A DNA stretch of 64,000 nt from DASVRZ01 sp038228695 (GTDB lineage: Bacteria > Verrucomicrobiota > Verrucomicrobiia > Chthoniobacterales > DASVRZ01). The notes under the pieces were generated by a model that was not told where the DNA came from, ran no database searches, and saw only the letters and a program-made list of their open reading frames with translations. A program made the position numbers and the translations under genes. Location: contig JBBRPA010000004.1 in assembly GCA_038228695.1 (NCBI GenBank), forward strand, positions 38,141-102,140. The letters run 5' to 3'. This document shows, piece by piece, positions 16,620 through 25,399 of this stretch (its first letter is position 1; each line of letters begins with the position of its first letter).

Positions 16620-17870
16620 ATGATTAACGCCCAAAGCCCAACCTCCGCCAGCGATATCGACCAGCGATTCCCGGGCCGGGCGCGTTTTGTTCCGGGCAGT
16701 ATCAAAAACGATGCGCCGGTGGTCGCTTCCTACTGCGTCACTTTTCTCAAGCCGGAGATGCAACACATCTACCGGCAGATCACCGCCCTGCGGCAATACC
16801 GGCCAGTCATCCTCACGCAGCGGCGCGAAAACGAGGCGATGTTTCCTTTTCCTGACGTGCGGAAACTAGGCAAGCCGTTGAGCCATCAAGTCCGCCGTTT
16901 CTGGGCCCGGAGCGTTCTCGGCGTTCCGGTCCTAGCTTACACCCACGAGGCGGCCCACGTGATGAGAGAGTTGCGGCGGATCGAGGCAAAGCTGCTCCAC
17001 GTCTATTTCGGCAACATGGGCATCTACCTCATCCCGCTGCTCCGCAAACGGCAATTACCCGCAGTGGTTAGTTTTCATGGATCGGATGCGACCTCGAATG
17101 TGACTAGCAAATCGTTGCGTCGGCGCTATGCAGAGGTGTTTGACCTCGCGGAGTTAATTATCGCCCGCAGCAAGTTGTTGATGTTCGAGTTAGAAAAGCT
17201 CGGTTGCCCGCCGGAAAAGCTGCGCCTCCATCGCACCGGCGTCTCACTCAGTATGAGCGTGCCGATTGTTAGGACGACTCCAGTGGACGGAGATTTCCGG
17301 TTTGTCCAAGCCAGCCGGCTGGTTGAGAAAAAGGGACTCGATACAGCAATCCGGGCCTTTGCGATATTTGCGCGCGAGTTTCCGCTCTCCGAGTTCATCA
17401 TTGCCGGCGAGGGTCCACTTCGCAAACGTCTCCGCTGCTTGGCCGACTCACTCGGCGTGGGCGAGCAGGTCCACTTCACCGGATTTCTTCCGCAGCGCAC
17501 TCTTCACGAATTGTATGAGCGCAGCCATGTCTTTGTGCATCCGAGTCAGGTCGGAATCAAAGGTGAACAGGAAGGAGTGCCCAATTCGATGCTCGAAGCG
17601 ATGGTCACCGGCATGCCGGTAGTGGCCACCCGCCACGGGGGAATTCCTGAGGCGGTCGAGGACGGTGTTAGTGGACTGTTAGTGCCTGAGCGTGATGCCG
17701 AGGCCTTGGGCGAAGCTCTTCTGGCGATCGGACGCGACGGAACTCTTCTGCAACGTCTCAGCATTTCGACGTCCGAACGTGTCCGCGCTTACTTCGATCG
17801 TCAAAAACAGGCGCGTCTGCTCGAGGAGTTTTACGAAGAAGCCATCCAATCCTTTGCCCGGCAGCGGTGA
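16620..17870 (+). CDS. GT4 glycosyltransferase (WcaL-like)
   Basis: 416 residues. The N-terminal half has VSFHGSDATSN (about 142-152), as in colanic acid type WcaL transferases. The C-terminal GT4 domain starts near 222 with FRFVQASRLVEKKGLDTAI, then FIIAGEGPLRKRL, FTGFLPQRTLHELY, and the donor-binding motif EGVPNSMLEAMVTGMPVVA, which includes the paired glutamates E-x7-E. It uses a nucleotide sugar in the cytosol to extend a glycan. First of three consecutive GT4 genes; the next starts 21 bp after its stop. No signal or membrane segment. Confidence 0.92.
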   Translation: MINAQSPTSASDIDQRFPGRARFVPGSIKNDAPVVASYCVTFLKPEMQHIYRQITALRQYRPVILTQRRENEAMFPFPDVRKLGKPLSHQVRRFWARSVLGVPVLAYTHEAAHVMRELRRIEAKLLHVYFGNMGIYLIPLLRKRQLPAVVSFHGSDATSNVTSKSLRRRYAEVFDLAELIIARSKLLMFELEKLGCPPEKLRLHRTGVSLSMSVPIVRTTPVDGDFRFVQASRLVEKKGLDTAIRAFAIFAREFPLSEFIIAGEGPLRKRLRCLADSLGVGEQVHFTGFLPQRTLHELYERSHVFVHPSQVGIKGEQEGVPNSMLEAMVTGMPVVATRHGGIPEAVEDGVSGLLVPERDAEALGEALLAIGRDGTLLQRLSISTSERVRAYFDRQKQARLLEEFYEEAIQSFARQR

Positions 17871-17891
17871 AGCGGGCCAACCATCCACGAC

Positions 17892-18980
17892 TTGAAGATC
17901 GCATTTGTTTTTATTTCCATGCCGGTCGGCGGGGCCGAAGATTTCGCCGTAGCCATGCAGGAAAATCTGCCGGCCGGTTGCGAGGTTAGTTTTGTTTGTC
18001 TGCGTGACCCCGGTGTCTTAGGTGAGTCACTGGCGAAGCAGGGAAAAGATGTCCCGCTCGTTCAGTCCTCGACCTCGAAACGCTGGAGTCCGGCAGGCGT
18101 GATGCGTCTCTCTCGTTGGTTGCGTGATAATCGGATCGATGTCGTGCATTCGCAGACCTATCATGCCCACACTTATGCGATTCCCGCCGCGCGTCTAGCT
18201 GCTTGCGTCTCGGTTCTGCATCAGCAAAAAACCTTGCAAGATATGCCTTGGCGTCGCCGCTGGACTTTGCGTTCGCTTGCCCATCTGGCAACGCGCGTGC
18301 TGGCACTTTCCGATGACATGGCGGCCGATCTTCGGGAGACATTCCATCTTCGCTCTAACAGCGTCCGCGTCATTCCTAATGTGGTGGACCCGGCGCAATT
18401 CTTTCACGCCGCCGAACGTAACCGGGACCATCTCGGACTCCCGCATGGTCCGCTCGGCGGCACAGTCGCGTCCCTCAATTCTGTCAAAAATCATGATGCG
18501 ACATTGGAGATGGCAGCACTTCTGCAAAAGCAAGGCGTGCGCTTGCAGATCGTCTTCATTGGCGAAGGAAATGAACGCAACCGGCTGACGGAAAAAATTC
18601 GGGATATGGGTTTAGCCGGCATGGTTAAGCTAGTCGGCAATCAACGCCCCGTCGCTCCGTGGATGCAATCGCTCGATGTAATGCTCCTGCCTTCGCACTG
18701 GGAAGGGCAGCCGCTTGCGCTTCTGCAAGCAGTCGCTTGCGGCATCCCAATTATTGCTAGCAAAATCGATGGAAACATCGCTGCCTTGGGAGAAGGGCAC
18801 CCGGGATTATTTGCACCTGGAGATATTCCTGAATATGCGAACCTCGTCCGGAAAGTATTGAGCGAACCAACGTTCGTCTCCACCATTTTGCAGTTCCAAA
18901 AGTTACACCCCCCGCCACTGGCTTCGGACGTAGCCTCTCGCTTGTACGACATTTATCAGGAGATCCTCCCGCGCCCATGA
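17892..18980 (+). CDS. GT4 glycosyltransferase
   Basis: 362 residues, starting at a TTG (17892), which is the only start that keeps the conserved first strand MKIAFVFISMPVGGAE. The GG-A loop after the first strand is the acceptor-side glycine loop of GT4 enzymes. Further motifs: VVHSQTYHAHTYAIPA, VIPNVVDPAQF, IVFIGEGNERNRL, LPSHWEGQPLALLQAVACGIPIIA (donor-site E-x7-Q rather than E-x7-E) and the C-terminal helix. It is translationally coupled to the next gene (4-nt overlap). Sugar specificity cannot be read. The rare start codon could keep its level below that of its neighbours. Confidence 0.9.
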   Translation: MKIAFVFISMPVGGAEDFAVAMQENLPAGCEVSFVCLRDPGVLGESLAKQGKDVPLVQSSTSKRWSPAGVMRLSRWLRDNRIDVVHSQTYHAHTYAIPAARLAACVSVLHQQKTLQDMPWRRRWTLRSLAHLATRVLALSDDMAADLRETFHLRSNSVRVIPNVVDPAQFFHAAERNRDHLGLPHGPLGGTVASLNSVKNHDATLEMAALLQKQGVRLQIVFIGEGNERNRLTEKIRDMGLAGMVKLVGNQRPVAPWMQSLDVMLLPSHWEGQPLALLQAVACGIPIIASKIDGNIAALGEGHPGLFAPGDIPEYANLVRKVLSEPTFVSTILQFQKLHPPPLASDVASRLYDIYQEILPRP

Positions 18981-20167
18981 AGATCGCGATTTTTACGCCC
19001 TCATTTCTGCCCAAGACTTCCGGCGCTGAGATTTTTCATCACAATCTCGCCTCGAAGCTAGTCGAGGCCGGCCACCATCCCGTGCTCATTATTCCTGCAA
19101 GAAATGTTAGGGAGTTGCGCCAGATGGGATGGGAACTCCCGTATCCTGTGATTTCATTTCCAGCTAATCTCTGGAGTCTTTTCAAACGGTCGACACGGAT
19201 CACTTTTGTAGTTAGTAATTTTCTGCTGAACCGCCTCCAAAAAAAGCACCGATTCGATGTCTGGCATCTTGTCGTCACCTATCCGACCGGTGTCGCCGGG
19301 CTGCACTGGGGCGGCGGGGAGAAACGGGTTCCCTGTATTTTGCGCGTCGTGGGTGATGATCTCATCACCGATACTACGAATCACGTCGGCCTGCGTTGCA
19401 ATCCGTTGATCGATCGGTTGATTGTTAAGGAAATTTCCAAAGCGCGGGCAGTCGTATCGCTTTCGGAATCTACCGCTCAGGCCTACACCAAACTCGGCAT
19501 CCCAGCGGAGCGTATTCATTTTATTCCAAATGCGGTCGATACAGCCCGTTTCCTGCGCAAACGAGAGGTTCGGAACGCGCAATTTGTTTTTCTAAGTGTG
19601 GGACGCAACCACCCGCAAAAGGATTATCCAACCTTACTCAAAGCGGTGGGCATGCTCGCTGCGATGGGTAGGAGTTTTCGCGTGGTTATTTTGGGGCGCA
19701 AATCCTCGGAGTTGGATGCGCAGATTCAAGAGTGGAATCTGGGTCACCTAGTCGAGACCCGTGAAATCAAGTCGGGAACATCCTCGCTGCAGTTTCCGCC
19801 GGACGAATTGATTGATGCCTATCTCTCGGCGGATGCCTTCGTCATGCCTTCGTTGATGGAAGGTTTTAGTACGGCAATGTTAGAAGCGATGGCGGCCGGT
19901 TTGCCTATCATTACTACGGATGCGCCCGGTTGCCGGGAATTGATTCGTGATGGGCAGGATGGGATCATGGTGCCCCGCAGCAATCCGGCGGCTTTAGCGC
20001 ATGCGATGTTGCAACTACTGGAGGATTCCGAATTGCGGGAACGTCAGGCTGCAACATCTCGGAAACGCGCGGCAGAATTTTCGTGGGACCTGGTTGTGGG
20101 GAAATATCTCGATTTGTATCAGAAACTTATTACCGAGCAGCAATCGTCAGTCGCACGGCCTCGATGA
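18977..20167 (+). CDS. GT4 glycosyltransferase
   Basis: 396 residues. Begins MKIAIFTPSFLPKTSGAE, a first strand with the acceptor glycine loop. VVGDDLITDT and FIPNAVDTARF precede the C-terminal donor domain: FLSVGRNHPQKDYPTL, VILGRKSSELD and MPSLMEGFSTAMLEAMAAGLPIIT, with the E-x7-E pair. It overlaps the preceding GT4 gene by 4 nt (ATGA). At its 3' end it overlaps the convergent GT4 gene by 38 bp, so the last 12 codons are shared between strands. It probably adds one residue of the polysaccharide repeat unit in the cytosol. Confidence 0.92.
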   Translation: MKIAIFTPSFLPKTSGAEIFHHNLASKLVEAGHHPVLIIPARNVRELRQMGWELPYPVISFPANLWSLFKRSTRITFVVSNFLLNRLQKKHRFDVWHLVVTYPTGVAGLHWGGGEKRVPCILRVVGDDLITDTTNHVGLRCNPLIDRLIVKEISKARAVVSLSESTAQAYTKLGIPAERIHFIPNAVDTARFLRKREVRNAQFVFLSVGRNHPQKDYPTLLKAVGMLAAMGRSFRVVILGRKSSELDAQIQEWNLGHLVETREIKSGTSSLQFPPDELIDAYLSADAFVMPSLMEGFSTAMLEAMAAGLPIITTDAPGCRELIRDGQDGIMVPRSNPAALAHAMLQLLEDSELRERQAATSRKRAAEFSWDLVVGKYLDLYQKLITEQQSSVARPR

Positions 20168-21236
20168 ATCGCGTGCTGAATTTTTCAGTGGTGTAATTGG
20201 CGAGAATTGTCGCCCGACCCGCTTCGCCCAACTTCTGGCAAAGAGCGCGATCATTGTAAAGCTGGCGCAGTCTGACTGCCACGGTCACGGGGTCTTTGCG
20301 CTCGACTCGATAGCCGTTGACGCCTTCTTCGAGAGGAAAGCCCGACTCCTCGGTTGCCAACGTGGCCAGTCCGCAGGCCGCACCCTCGAGGAGGGATTTT
20401 GCCATGCCCTCAGTTCGGGAGAGGAGGATTTGCGCGTCGCATTTGCGAAGGGTATTTTCCGGTTCGTTTTGGAAATGGAGGAAGTGGAACGATGACCCCT
20501 CCTCCTGGGTGATAAGATCCTTTGCGTCGTCGGCAATGGTGCCGATGATTAGAAATTCTGCGCTCTCCAGAGCGGCCAGTTTCCAGGCAGCCATCATTTC
20601 GCGAATGCCTTTTCGTTCCGTCACTCTTCCGCAAAAAACGAGTCGGAAGGGTTCAAGATTACTTTTTGCCCCGGTAGGAGAAAAGCGTTCGGGATTTATG
20701 CCTCGACCTATTACTAACAATTTACTGTTTTCGATACCGCGCTCGACAAAAGTTTGCCGCGAATAATCTGACGGTACTAAAATGAGAGAAGCGTCCTGAT
20801 ACTCGCGATCCATTTCTTCGGCCGAAATCTCCGGCCAGCGAGACCCGCGTTCTTTGCGTCTGCGGGCGCGGAAATGGAGAGTATCGCAGTTGAGCAAACA
20901 AGGCACCCGACCCGAGGCGTGGCGAAAAACGGAAAGTGCACGTTGCGGCCAGGCAATAACCAGATCGTATTCCCCATTTTTGAGAAGGTCCTGTCCCTTG
21001 CCGGTGATGATCCTGCGTTGCGCTCCATAGTAGTAACGCCGCGGCAACCAAGAAATCAGGTTGGCAAGAGTCCTGCGGTAAACATGATCGTTCACACCCT
21101 GGATCTTCGCTGGACCTCGCGCCACCAAATCCACCGCATAACCGGCACCGACCAGAGCTTCGAGTTGACGCCGCACCACAGCGTCGATCCCGACATCGGA
21201 CATCTTTCCATCATAAACATAGAGCACCTTCTGCAC
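20130..21236 (-). CDS. GT4 glycosyltransferase
   Basis: 368 residues. N-terminus MQKVLYVYDGKMSDVGIDA. The middle has RRKERGSRWPEISAEEMDREY and SLILVPSDYSRQTFVERGI, and the donor domain FRLVFCGRVTERKGIREM and LLSRTEGMAKSLLEGAACGLATLAT, with E-x7-E. It ends inside the convergent GT4 gene (38-bp overlap). The gene upstream on the same strand, a GT-C membrane protein, ends directly before this start, with no intergenic base between its stop and the ATG region. That implies co-transcription. A cytosolic sugar transferase paired with a membrane GT-C enzyme fits lipid-linked glycan assembly. Confidence 0.9.
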   Translation of the reverse strand: MQKVLYVYDGKMSDVGIDAVVRRQLEALVGAGYAVDLVARGPAKIQGVNDHVYRRTLANLISWLPRRYYYGAQRRIITGKGQDLLKNGEYDLVIAWPQRALSVFRHASGRVPCLLNCDTLHFRARRRKERGSRWPEISAEEMDREYQDASLILVPSDYSRQTFVERGIENSKLLVIGRGINPERFSPTGAKSNLEPFRLVFCGRVTERKGIREMMAAWKLAALESAEFLIIGTIADDAKDLITQEEGSSFHFLHFQNEPENTLRKCDAQILLSRTEGMAKSLLEGAACGLATLATEESGFPLEEGVNGYRVERKDPVTVAVRLRQLYNDRALCQKLGEAGRATILANYTTEKFSTRFIEAVRLTIAAR

Positions 21237-22748
21237 TTAACGGGTCTCCGGTTGCGTGATGTCATAAAGCTCCAACCCGGGATGCAGATAGATCACGGTC
21301 GAACGCGGTCGCTTCCAGAGCAATCGGCCGTTCTCAAACAAAGTTTTGTAAAACGTTTTGCGCGTCTCAAAAAGCGCTCGCTCTGCTGGCTCAGGACGCA
21401 GACTTGCTAAAAAATATCGCCCGTAAGCGCTTTGCGAAACCACTAGGTGCGTGATGCCCTTCGATCGTATTTCATCCAGACTTCCTGCGTCCGCCGCGAA
21501 ATTAATGTCCTCAGATGGCTGAGGAAGCTGCGGAGCCCCCTCTCGTTTGTTAGTACCGGGAAGTCGCACCACTTTCTCCTGCAAGATGGACGCGGAGGGC
21601 GGCACATTTTCCCGGATCCACTGGCTTAGATCACGCCGGTCATCAATTTGGAATGCCGCATCATATTTTGCTAGCGCCGGGAAGACGCTGATTAGCGCCA
21701 GAACCACACATAACCACTGCGCCCGGCCTTTGGTCCGATCACCAACGAGCCGAAAAAGCCCCCAGCCAGCAGCCAGACAACACATCCCGGTAAGCGGTAA
21801 AAAATAGCGGTCGTTGGTTTTCGGTGAACAGGAAAGCATCACCGCAAAAGCAGCGGAAAAAATGAGTGGAAGCCACTGCTCCAACGACCACTCCCGGCGC
21901 CCCTTCCAACCGTAAAAAAGAGCGCCGAGCAAACCCAACCAGATGATCGGATTGGTGTTGTCAAGAAAGACGGCCGTGTATTGCCAGTTCGGAACTTTCC
22001 GGGTGACGCCGCCCTGACCGTTTACGACGAGTCCCATCTCGCGCGAGAAGGAGTTTTGCGCGCTGGCAAGATGAATCAAGAACTGGTAATTAATAGCTAG
22101 GACCGCAATTAAAAATGTTCCGAGAAAAGTGAAGATCAGCGCTTTTCGATGTTGGGAGATTTCCTCGCTGCGGGTGAAGAATAACCAGCACAGAGCGACC
22201 ACGAATCCGGCAACACCCACGTATTTTGCCGACAACGCCAGGGCGGCCGCGATTCCCATGAAGGCGACCGAAGCTGGTTTTCGCAGCCTCGCAGTCAGAG
22301 CAAGCGCACAAAATGTCAGTCCGATACCCATGAAAAGCGCCGTGTCTTCCTTAAGATAATGCGCCAGCTCGAAGACTTGGTGATGTGGCAAGAGAAAAGC
22401 GGTGACCGTTAACGCGACCCAAGGCCCACCTTTCAACCAAGCTGTCCACATAAAGGCAACGACGCCGAGGCCTGCAAAAATTGCGGAGACGAGGCGTCCA
22501 CATTCGACAACTCTTTGGCGATCTTCGCCTGCCTGAGTCAGATCGCGAACCCAGCCTGCCGTGGATAAAAGCAGCAACGGGTGGTTGAAATTCAATTCAC
22601 CGGTGACCAACTGCCGAACCTTCACAGGCTCATCCGGATGATAATTGTAAGGAAACTTATTTCCACGGGTATACAACAGCATACTAACTATTAGAATTAA
22701 AACGCTCAATGCGACTGGAAGCCGGATGTTGGGGTGCGGGAAATTCAT
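21237..22748 (-). CDS. GT39-like (GT-C fold) membrane glycosyltransferase
   Basis: 503 residues with about ten hydrophobic segments. The acidic motif of the first outer loop is YHPDEPVK (about residues 37-44), as in polyprenyl-phosphate-dependent GT39/ArnT-type enzymes. A second loop has HYLKEDTALFMGIG. The C-terminal 110 residues are soluble (DRRDLSQWIREN ... VIYLHPGLELYD) and closely resemble those of the 25.4-kb protein, so the two are paralogues. It should use a lipid-phosphate sugar on the periplasmic face. Transcribed with the GT4 gene downstream and divergent from the Lhr helicase, whose start is 132 bp away. Confidence 0.85.
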   Translation of the reverse strand: MNFPHPNIRLPVALSVLILIVSMLLYTRGNKFPYNYHPDEPVKVRQLVTGELNFNHPLLLLSTAGWVRDLTQAGEDRQRVVECGRLVSAIFAGLGVVAFMWTAWLKGGPWVALTVTAFLLPHHQVFELAHYLKEDTALFMGIGLTFCALALTARLRKPASVAFMGIAAALALSAKYVGVAGFVVALCWLFFTRSEEISQHRKALIFTFLGTFLIAVLAINYQFLIHLASAQNSFSREMGLVVNGQGGVTRKVPNWQYTAVFLDNTNPIIWLGLLGALFYGWKGRREWSLEQWLPLIFSAAFAVMLSCSPKTNDRYFLPLTGMCCLAAGWGLFRLVGDRTKGRAQWLCVVLALISVFPALAKYDAAFQIDDRRDLSQWIRENVPPSASILQEKVVRLPGTNKREGAPQLPQPSEDINFAADAGSLDEIRSKGITHLVVSQSAYGRYFLASLRPEPAERALFETRKTFYKTLFENGRLLWKRPRSTVIYLHPGLELYDITQPETR

Positions 22749-22880
22749 CTATCTCGTGAAAGGGCGTATTCTATCATCCCGTCATGGTCGTCAATCCAAT
22801 AATCTGCATACACCCTTGCAGGGGCATTGCGGCAGACTAGTTTGTAATTCGAGGGCGCGGACTGACGCCGCGAACCGTTT

Positions 22881-25391
22881 ATGGAATTTTTAGGCAGCAA
22901 GATTCGGGATTGGTTTATTAAAAAATACGGAAGCTTCACCGAAGCTCAGACGCTGGCTATCCCGGCGATTCATGCGGGTCAATCCATCTTGCTCTCATCT
23001 CCCACGGGCAGCGGCAAGACGCTGGCAGGATTCCTCGGAATCATCGATCGCCTGATGGCACTTCCAGCCGGTGAGCGCGATCGCGGGATCTTTGCGATCT
23101 ACATTTCTCCGCTGCGCGCGTTGGCCTACGACATTGAGAAAAATCTCACCGAACCTCTCAACGAATTGCAACTCGATGGCCAAGTGCGCGTGGCTATGCG
23201 AACGGGCGACACCAAAGCCAGTGAGCGAGCACGTCAACGTAAGAAGCCACCCCATATTCTCATCACCACGCCGGAGAGTCTGGCTATTCTGCTTTGCAAT
23301 TCGGATTTTCGCGAATCGGTTCGCGCCTGTCGATACATCATCGTGGACGAGGTTCATGCGCTCGCGGAAAACAAGCGCGGCACGCATCTTAGTCTCTCCC
23401 TCGAGCGTCTCGAATGTCTCGTCGTCCAACCGCTTTGCCGCATCGGTCTCTCTGCAACGGTCGCGCCCTTGGAACTGGTCGCGCGTTTTCTGGCCGGGGT
23501 GGATCGGTCGTGCATAATCGCCGAGGCTCGGGCGGTTCGCCAAGTCGAGGTCGAGGTGTTTTCTCCGCTTCGGAGACAACCTTATCCTCCTGCTGGCTGG
23601 ACCGCCGGGCGACTTCTCAACGAACTGGCGGCACTCGTGAAAAGCCGTCGCTCGGTCCTCATCTTTACTAACACTCGCTCCGGTGCCGAGAGTGTCGGCA
23701 TCCGGCTCAAGCAAGCCTTGCCAAAATTGGCGGATGCGATCGAGATCCACCATTCTTCGATCGACCGCGAGATGCGCCTTGAGGTCGAGGACCGGCTGAA
23801 GCGTGGGGAACTCCGCGCCGTCGTCTGCTCGACCAGTTTGGAAATGGGCATCGACATCGGCGCAATCGATCTCGTCATCATGATCTCGACTCCGAAAGGA
23901 ATCTCTCGTGCCCTCCAACGTATTGGACGTTCCGGGCACGGAATCCATGAAGTGAGCCGGGGCGTTTTGGTTGCGACTAATATCAATGATCTCGTCGAGT
24001 GCATTGTCACTTCTGACTTAGTGCGGCAGCGGCGGCTCGATCCGGTGCGCATCCTCGAGAATTGTTATGACGTGCTCGCCCAGCATATCGTTGGAATAGT
24101 TTTGGCCGGACCAATACCGATCGCTGACTTGCTAACGATCGTGCGACGAGCGTGGCCCTATCGCAACTTGACCGACGAGGAGATGGAATCGGTCCTTATT
24201 TATCTGCGTGGTGGAGGGCGTTCCCTGCGCGCGCAATACGAGGAAACATTCGGAAAAATCCGCATTCACGATGGAGTCGTTTCCGCACTCGATTCAGCGC
24301 GTGCGACGCGGGAATATCTGGTCAACGTGGGCACGATTGCAGCGGATGGAAATGTCTCTGTCCTTCTGGGACGCAAACGCCTCGGTACGGTGGACGAATG
24401 GTTTATCAAGCGAATCAACCCGGGCGATATTTTTGTCCTCGCTGGCCGAGTGGTTCGCCTCCTTGAAACGGGAATCCAAGAAGCGCGCGTCGAGGCGGCC
24501 GATCACGAAATGCCGACCGTCCCAAGTTGGAATCAAAACAAAATGCCGCTGACCTCGGGTATCGCCCGAGAGGTGACCCGGTTGCGCACAGAACTCGATG
24601 CGCAACTTTCCACTCCTGCCGTCGATCCTGGAAAAGTGGCTGATTGGCTGGTCGAAAAATACGAGATCTCGCTCTCGAATGCGGAGGCAGTGCTACGTCA
24701 TTTTCAGGCGCAGCTCCAGTTCTCGGCGATTCCGGTCGAGGGTCTGATGTTGATCGAGCTTTACCGCGAGGGGAATTTTTCGCATTACATCTTCCATTCT
24801 CTGATCGGTCGTGGGGCCAACGACGCGCTTTCCCGATTATTAGTCAAACGCATCAGCGACCATGCGGGCGGCAACGCCTTGGTGACGATTGATGACTACG
24901 GATTTCTTCTCACCTTGCGGAGGTTTCAGGAGTTGCCGGTGGAGCAGTGGCAGGGGTTTTTCTCCAGAAAAAACGCGGAGAGAGAGCTTCAAGCGGCGCT
25001 GCGGGATTCGGAGTTGGTGAAATGGCAGTTTCGCGGCGTTGCGCAAACCGGATTAATGGTTCCTCGGAATCATCCGGGTTGCGAGCGACGACTCAAGCAA
25101 CTACGCTGGAGCAGTGAGATCCTCTTCCGTGTTTTGCAGGAGCACGAACCGGATCATCCACTCATCGCGGAGACCTATCGCCAAGCGGAGCAGGTCTTTC
25201 TCGACGCTCCGGCTGCGTTCACTTTTCTCGATGAAGTGCAGGGCTATAACTGGAGACTAATCGAGACGCCAAAGGTTAGTCCCTTTGCCTTCGGTATCTA
25301 TGTTAGTAAAATCAAGGAAACGATGATGATGGAAAATCCTGACGCGGCGATTGAGAGGTTGTTTCACGAGATGTATGGCAACCAGAATTGA
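22881..25391 (+). CDS. Lhr-like superfamily 2 ATP-dependent helicase
   Basis: 836 residues, the size of the Lhr-core rather than full-length (about 1500) Lhr. Motifs: Q-motif region FTEAQTLAIP, Walker A SPTGSGKT (about 40-47), PLRALAYD, TPESLAILL, DEVHAL (DExH box, about 155), LSATVAP, then the second RecA domain with IFTNTRSGAE, CSTSLEMGIDIG and QRIGRSGH. A winged-helix and Lhr C-terminal core domain follow. It unwinds DNA or RNA-DNA hybrids with ATP and is linked to repair. The ligase or phosphoesterase partners often found with Lhr are not adjacent. It is a DNA-repair gene set among glycan genes, with no obvious operon link. Confidence 0.92.
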   Translation: MEFLGSKIRDWFIKKYGSFTEAQTLAIPAIHAGQSILLSSPTGSGKTLAGFLGIIDRLMALPAGERDRGIFAIYISPLRALAYDIEKNLTEPLNELQLDGQVRVAMRTGDTKASERARQRKKPPHILITTPESLAILLCNSDFRESVRACRYIIVDEVHALAENKRGTHLSLSLERLECLVVQPLCRIGLSATVAPLELVARFLAGVDRSCIIAEARAVRQVEVEVFSPLRRQPYPPAGWTAGRLLNELAALVKSRRSVLIFTNTRSGAESVGIRLKQALPKLADAIEIHHSSIDREMRLEVEDRLKRGELRAVVCSTSLEMGIDIGAIDLVIMISTPKGISRALQRIGRSGHGIHEVSRGVLVATNINDLVECIVTSDLVRQRRLDPVRILENCYDVLAQHIVGIVLAGPIPIADLLTIVRRAWPYRNLTDEEMESVLIYLRGGGRSLRAQYEETFGKIRIHDGVVSALDSARATREYLVNVGTIAADGNVSVLLGRKRLGTVDEWFIKRINPGDIFVLAGRVVRLLETGIQEARVEAADHEMPTVPSWNQNKMPLTSGIAREVTRLRTELDAQLSTPAVDPGKVADWLVEKYEISLSNAEAVLRHFQAQLQFSAIPVEGLMLIELYREGNFSHYIFHSLIGRGANDALSRLLVKRISDHAGGNALVTIDDYGFLLTLRRFQELPVEQWQGFFSRKNAERELQAALRDSELVKWQFRGVAQTGLMVPRNHPGCERRLKQLRWSSEILFRVLQEHEPDHPLIAETYRQAEQVFLDAPAAFTFLDEVQGYNWRLIETPKVSPFAFGIYVSKIKETMMMENPDAAIERLFHEMYGNQN

Positions 25392-25399
25392 GCGTCGCT

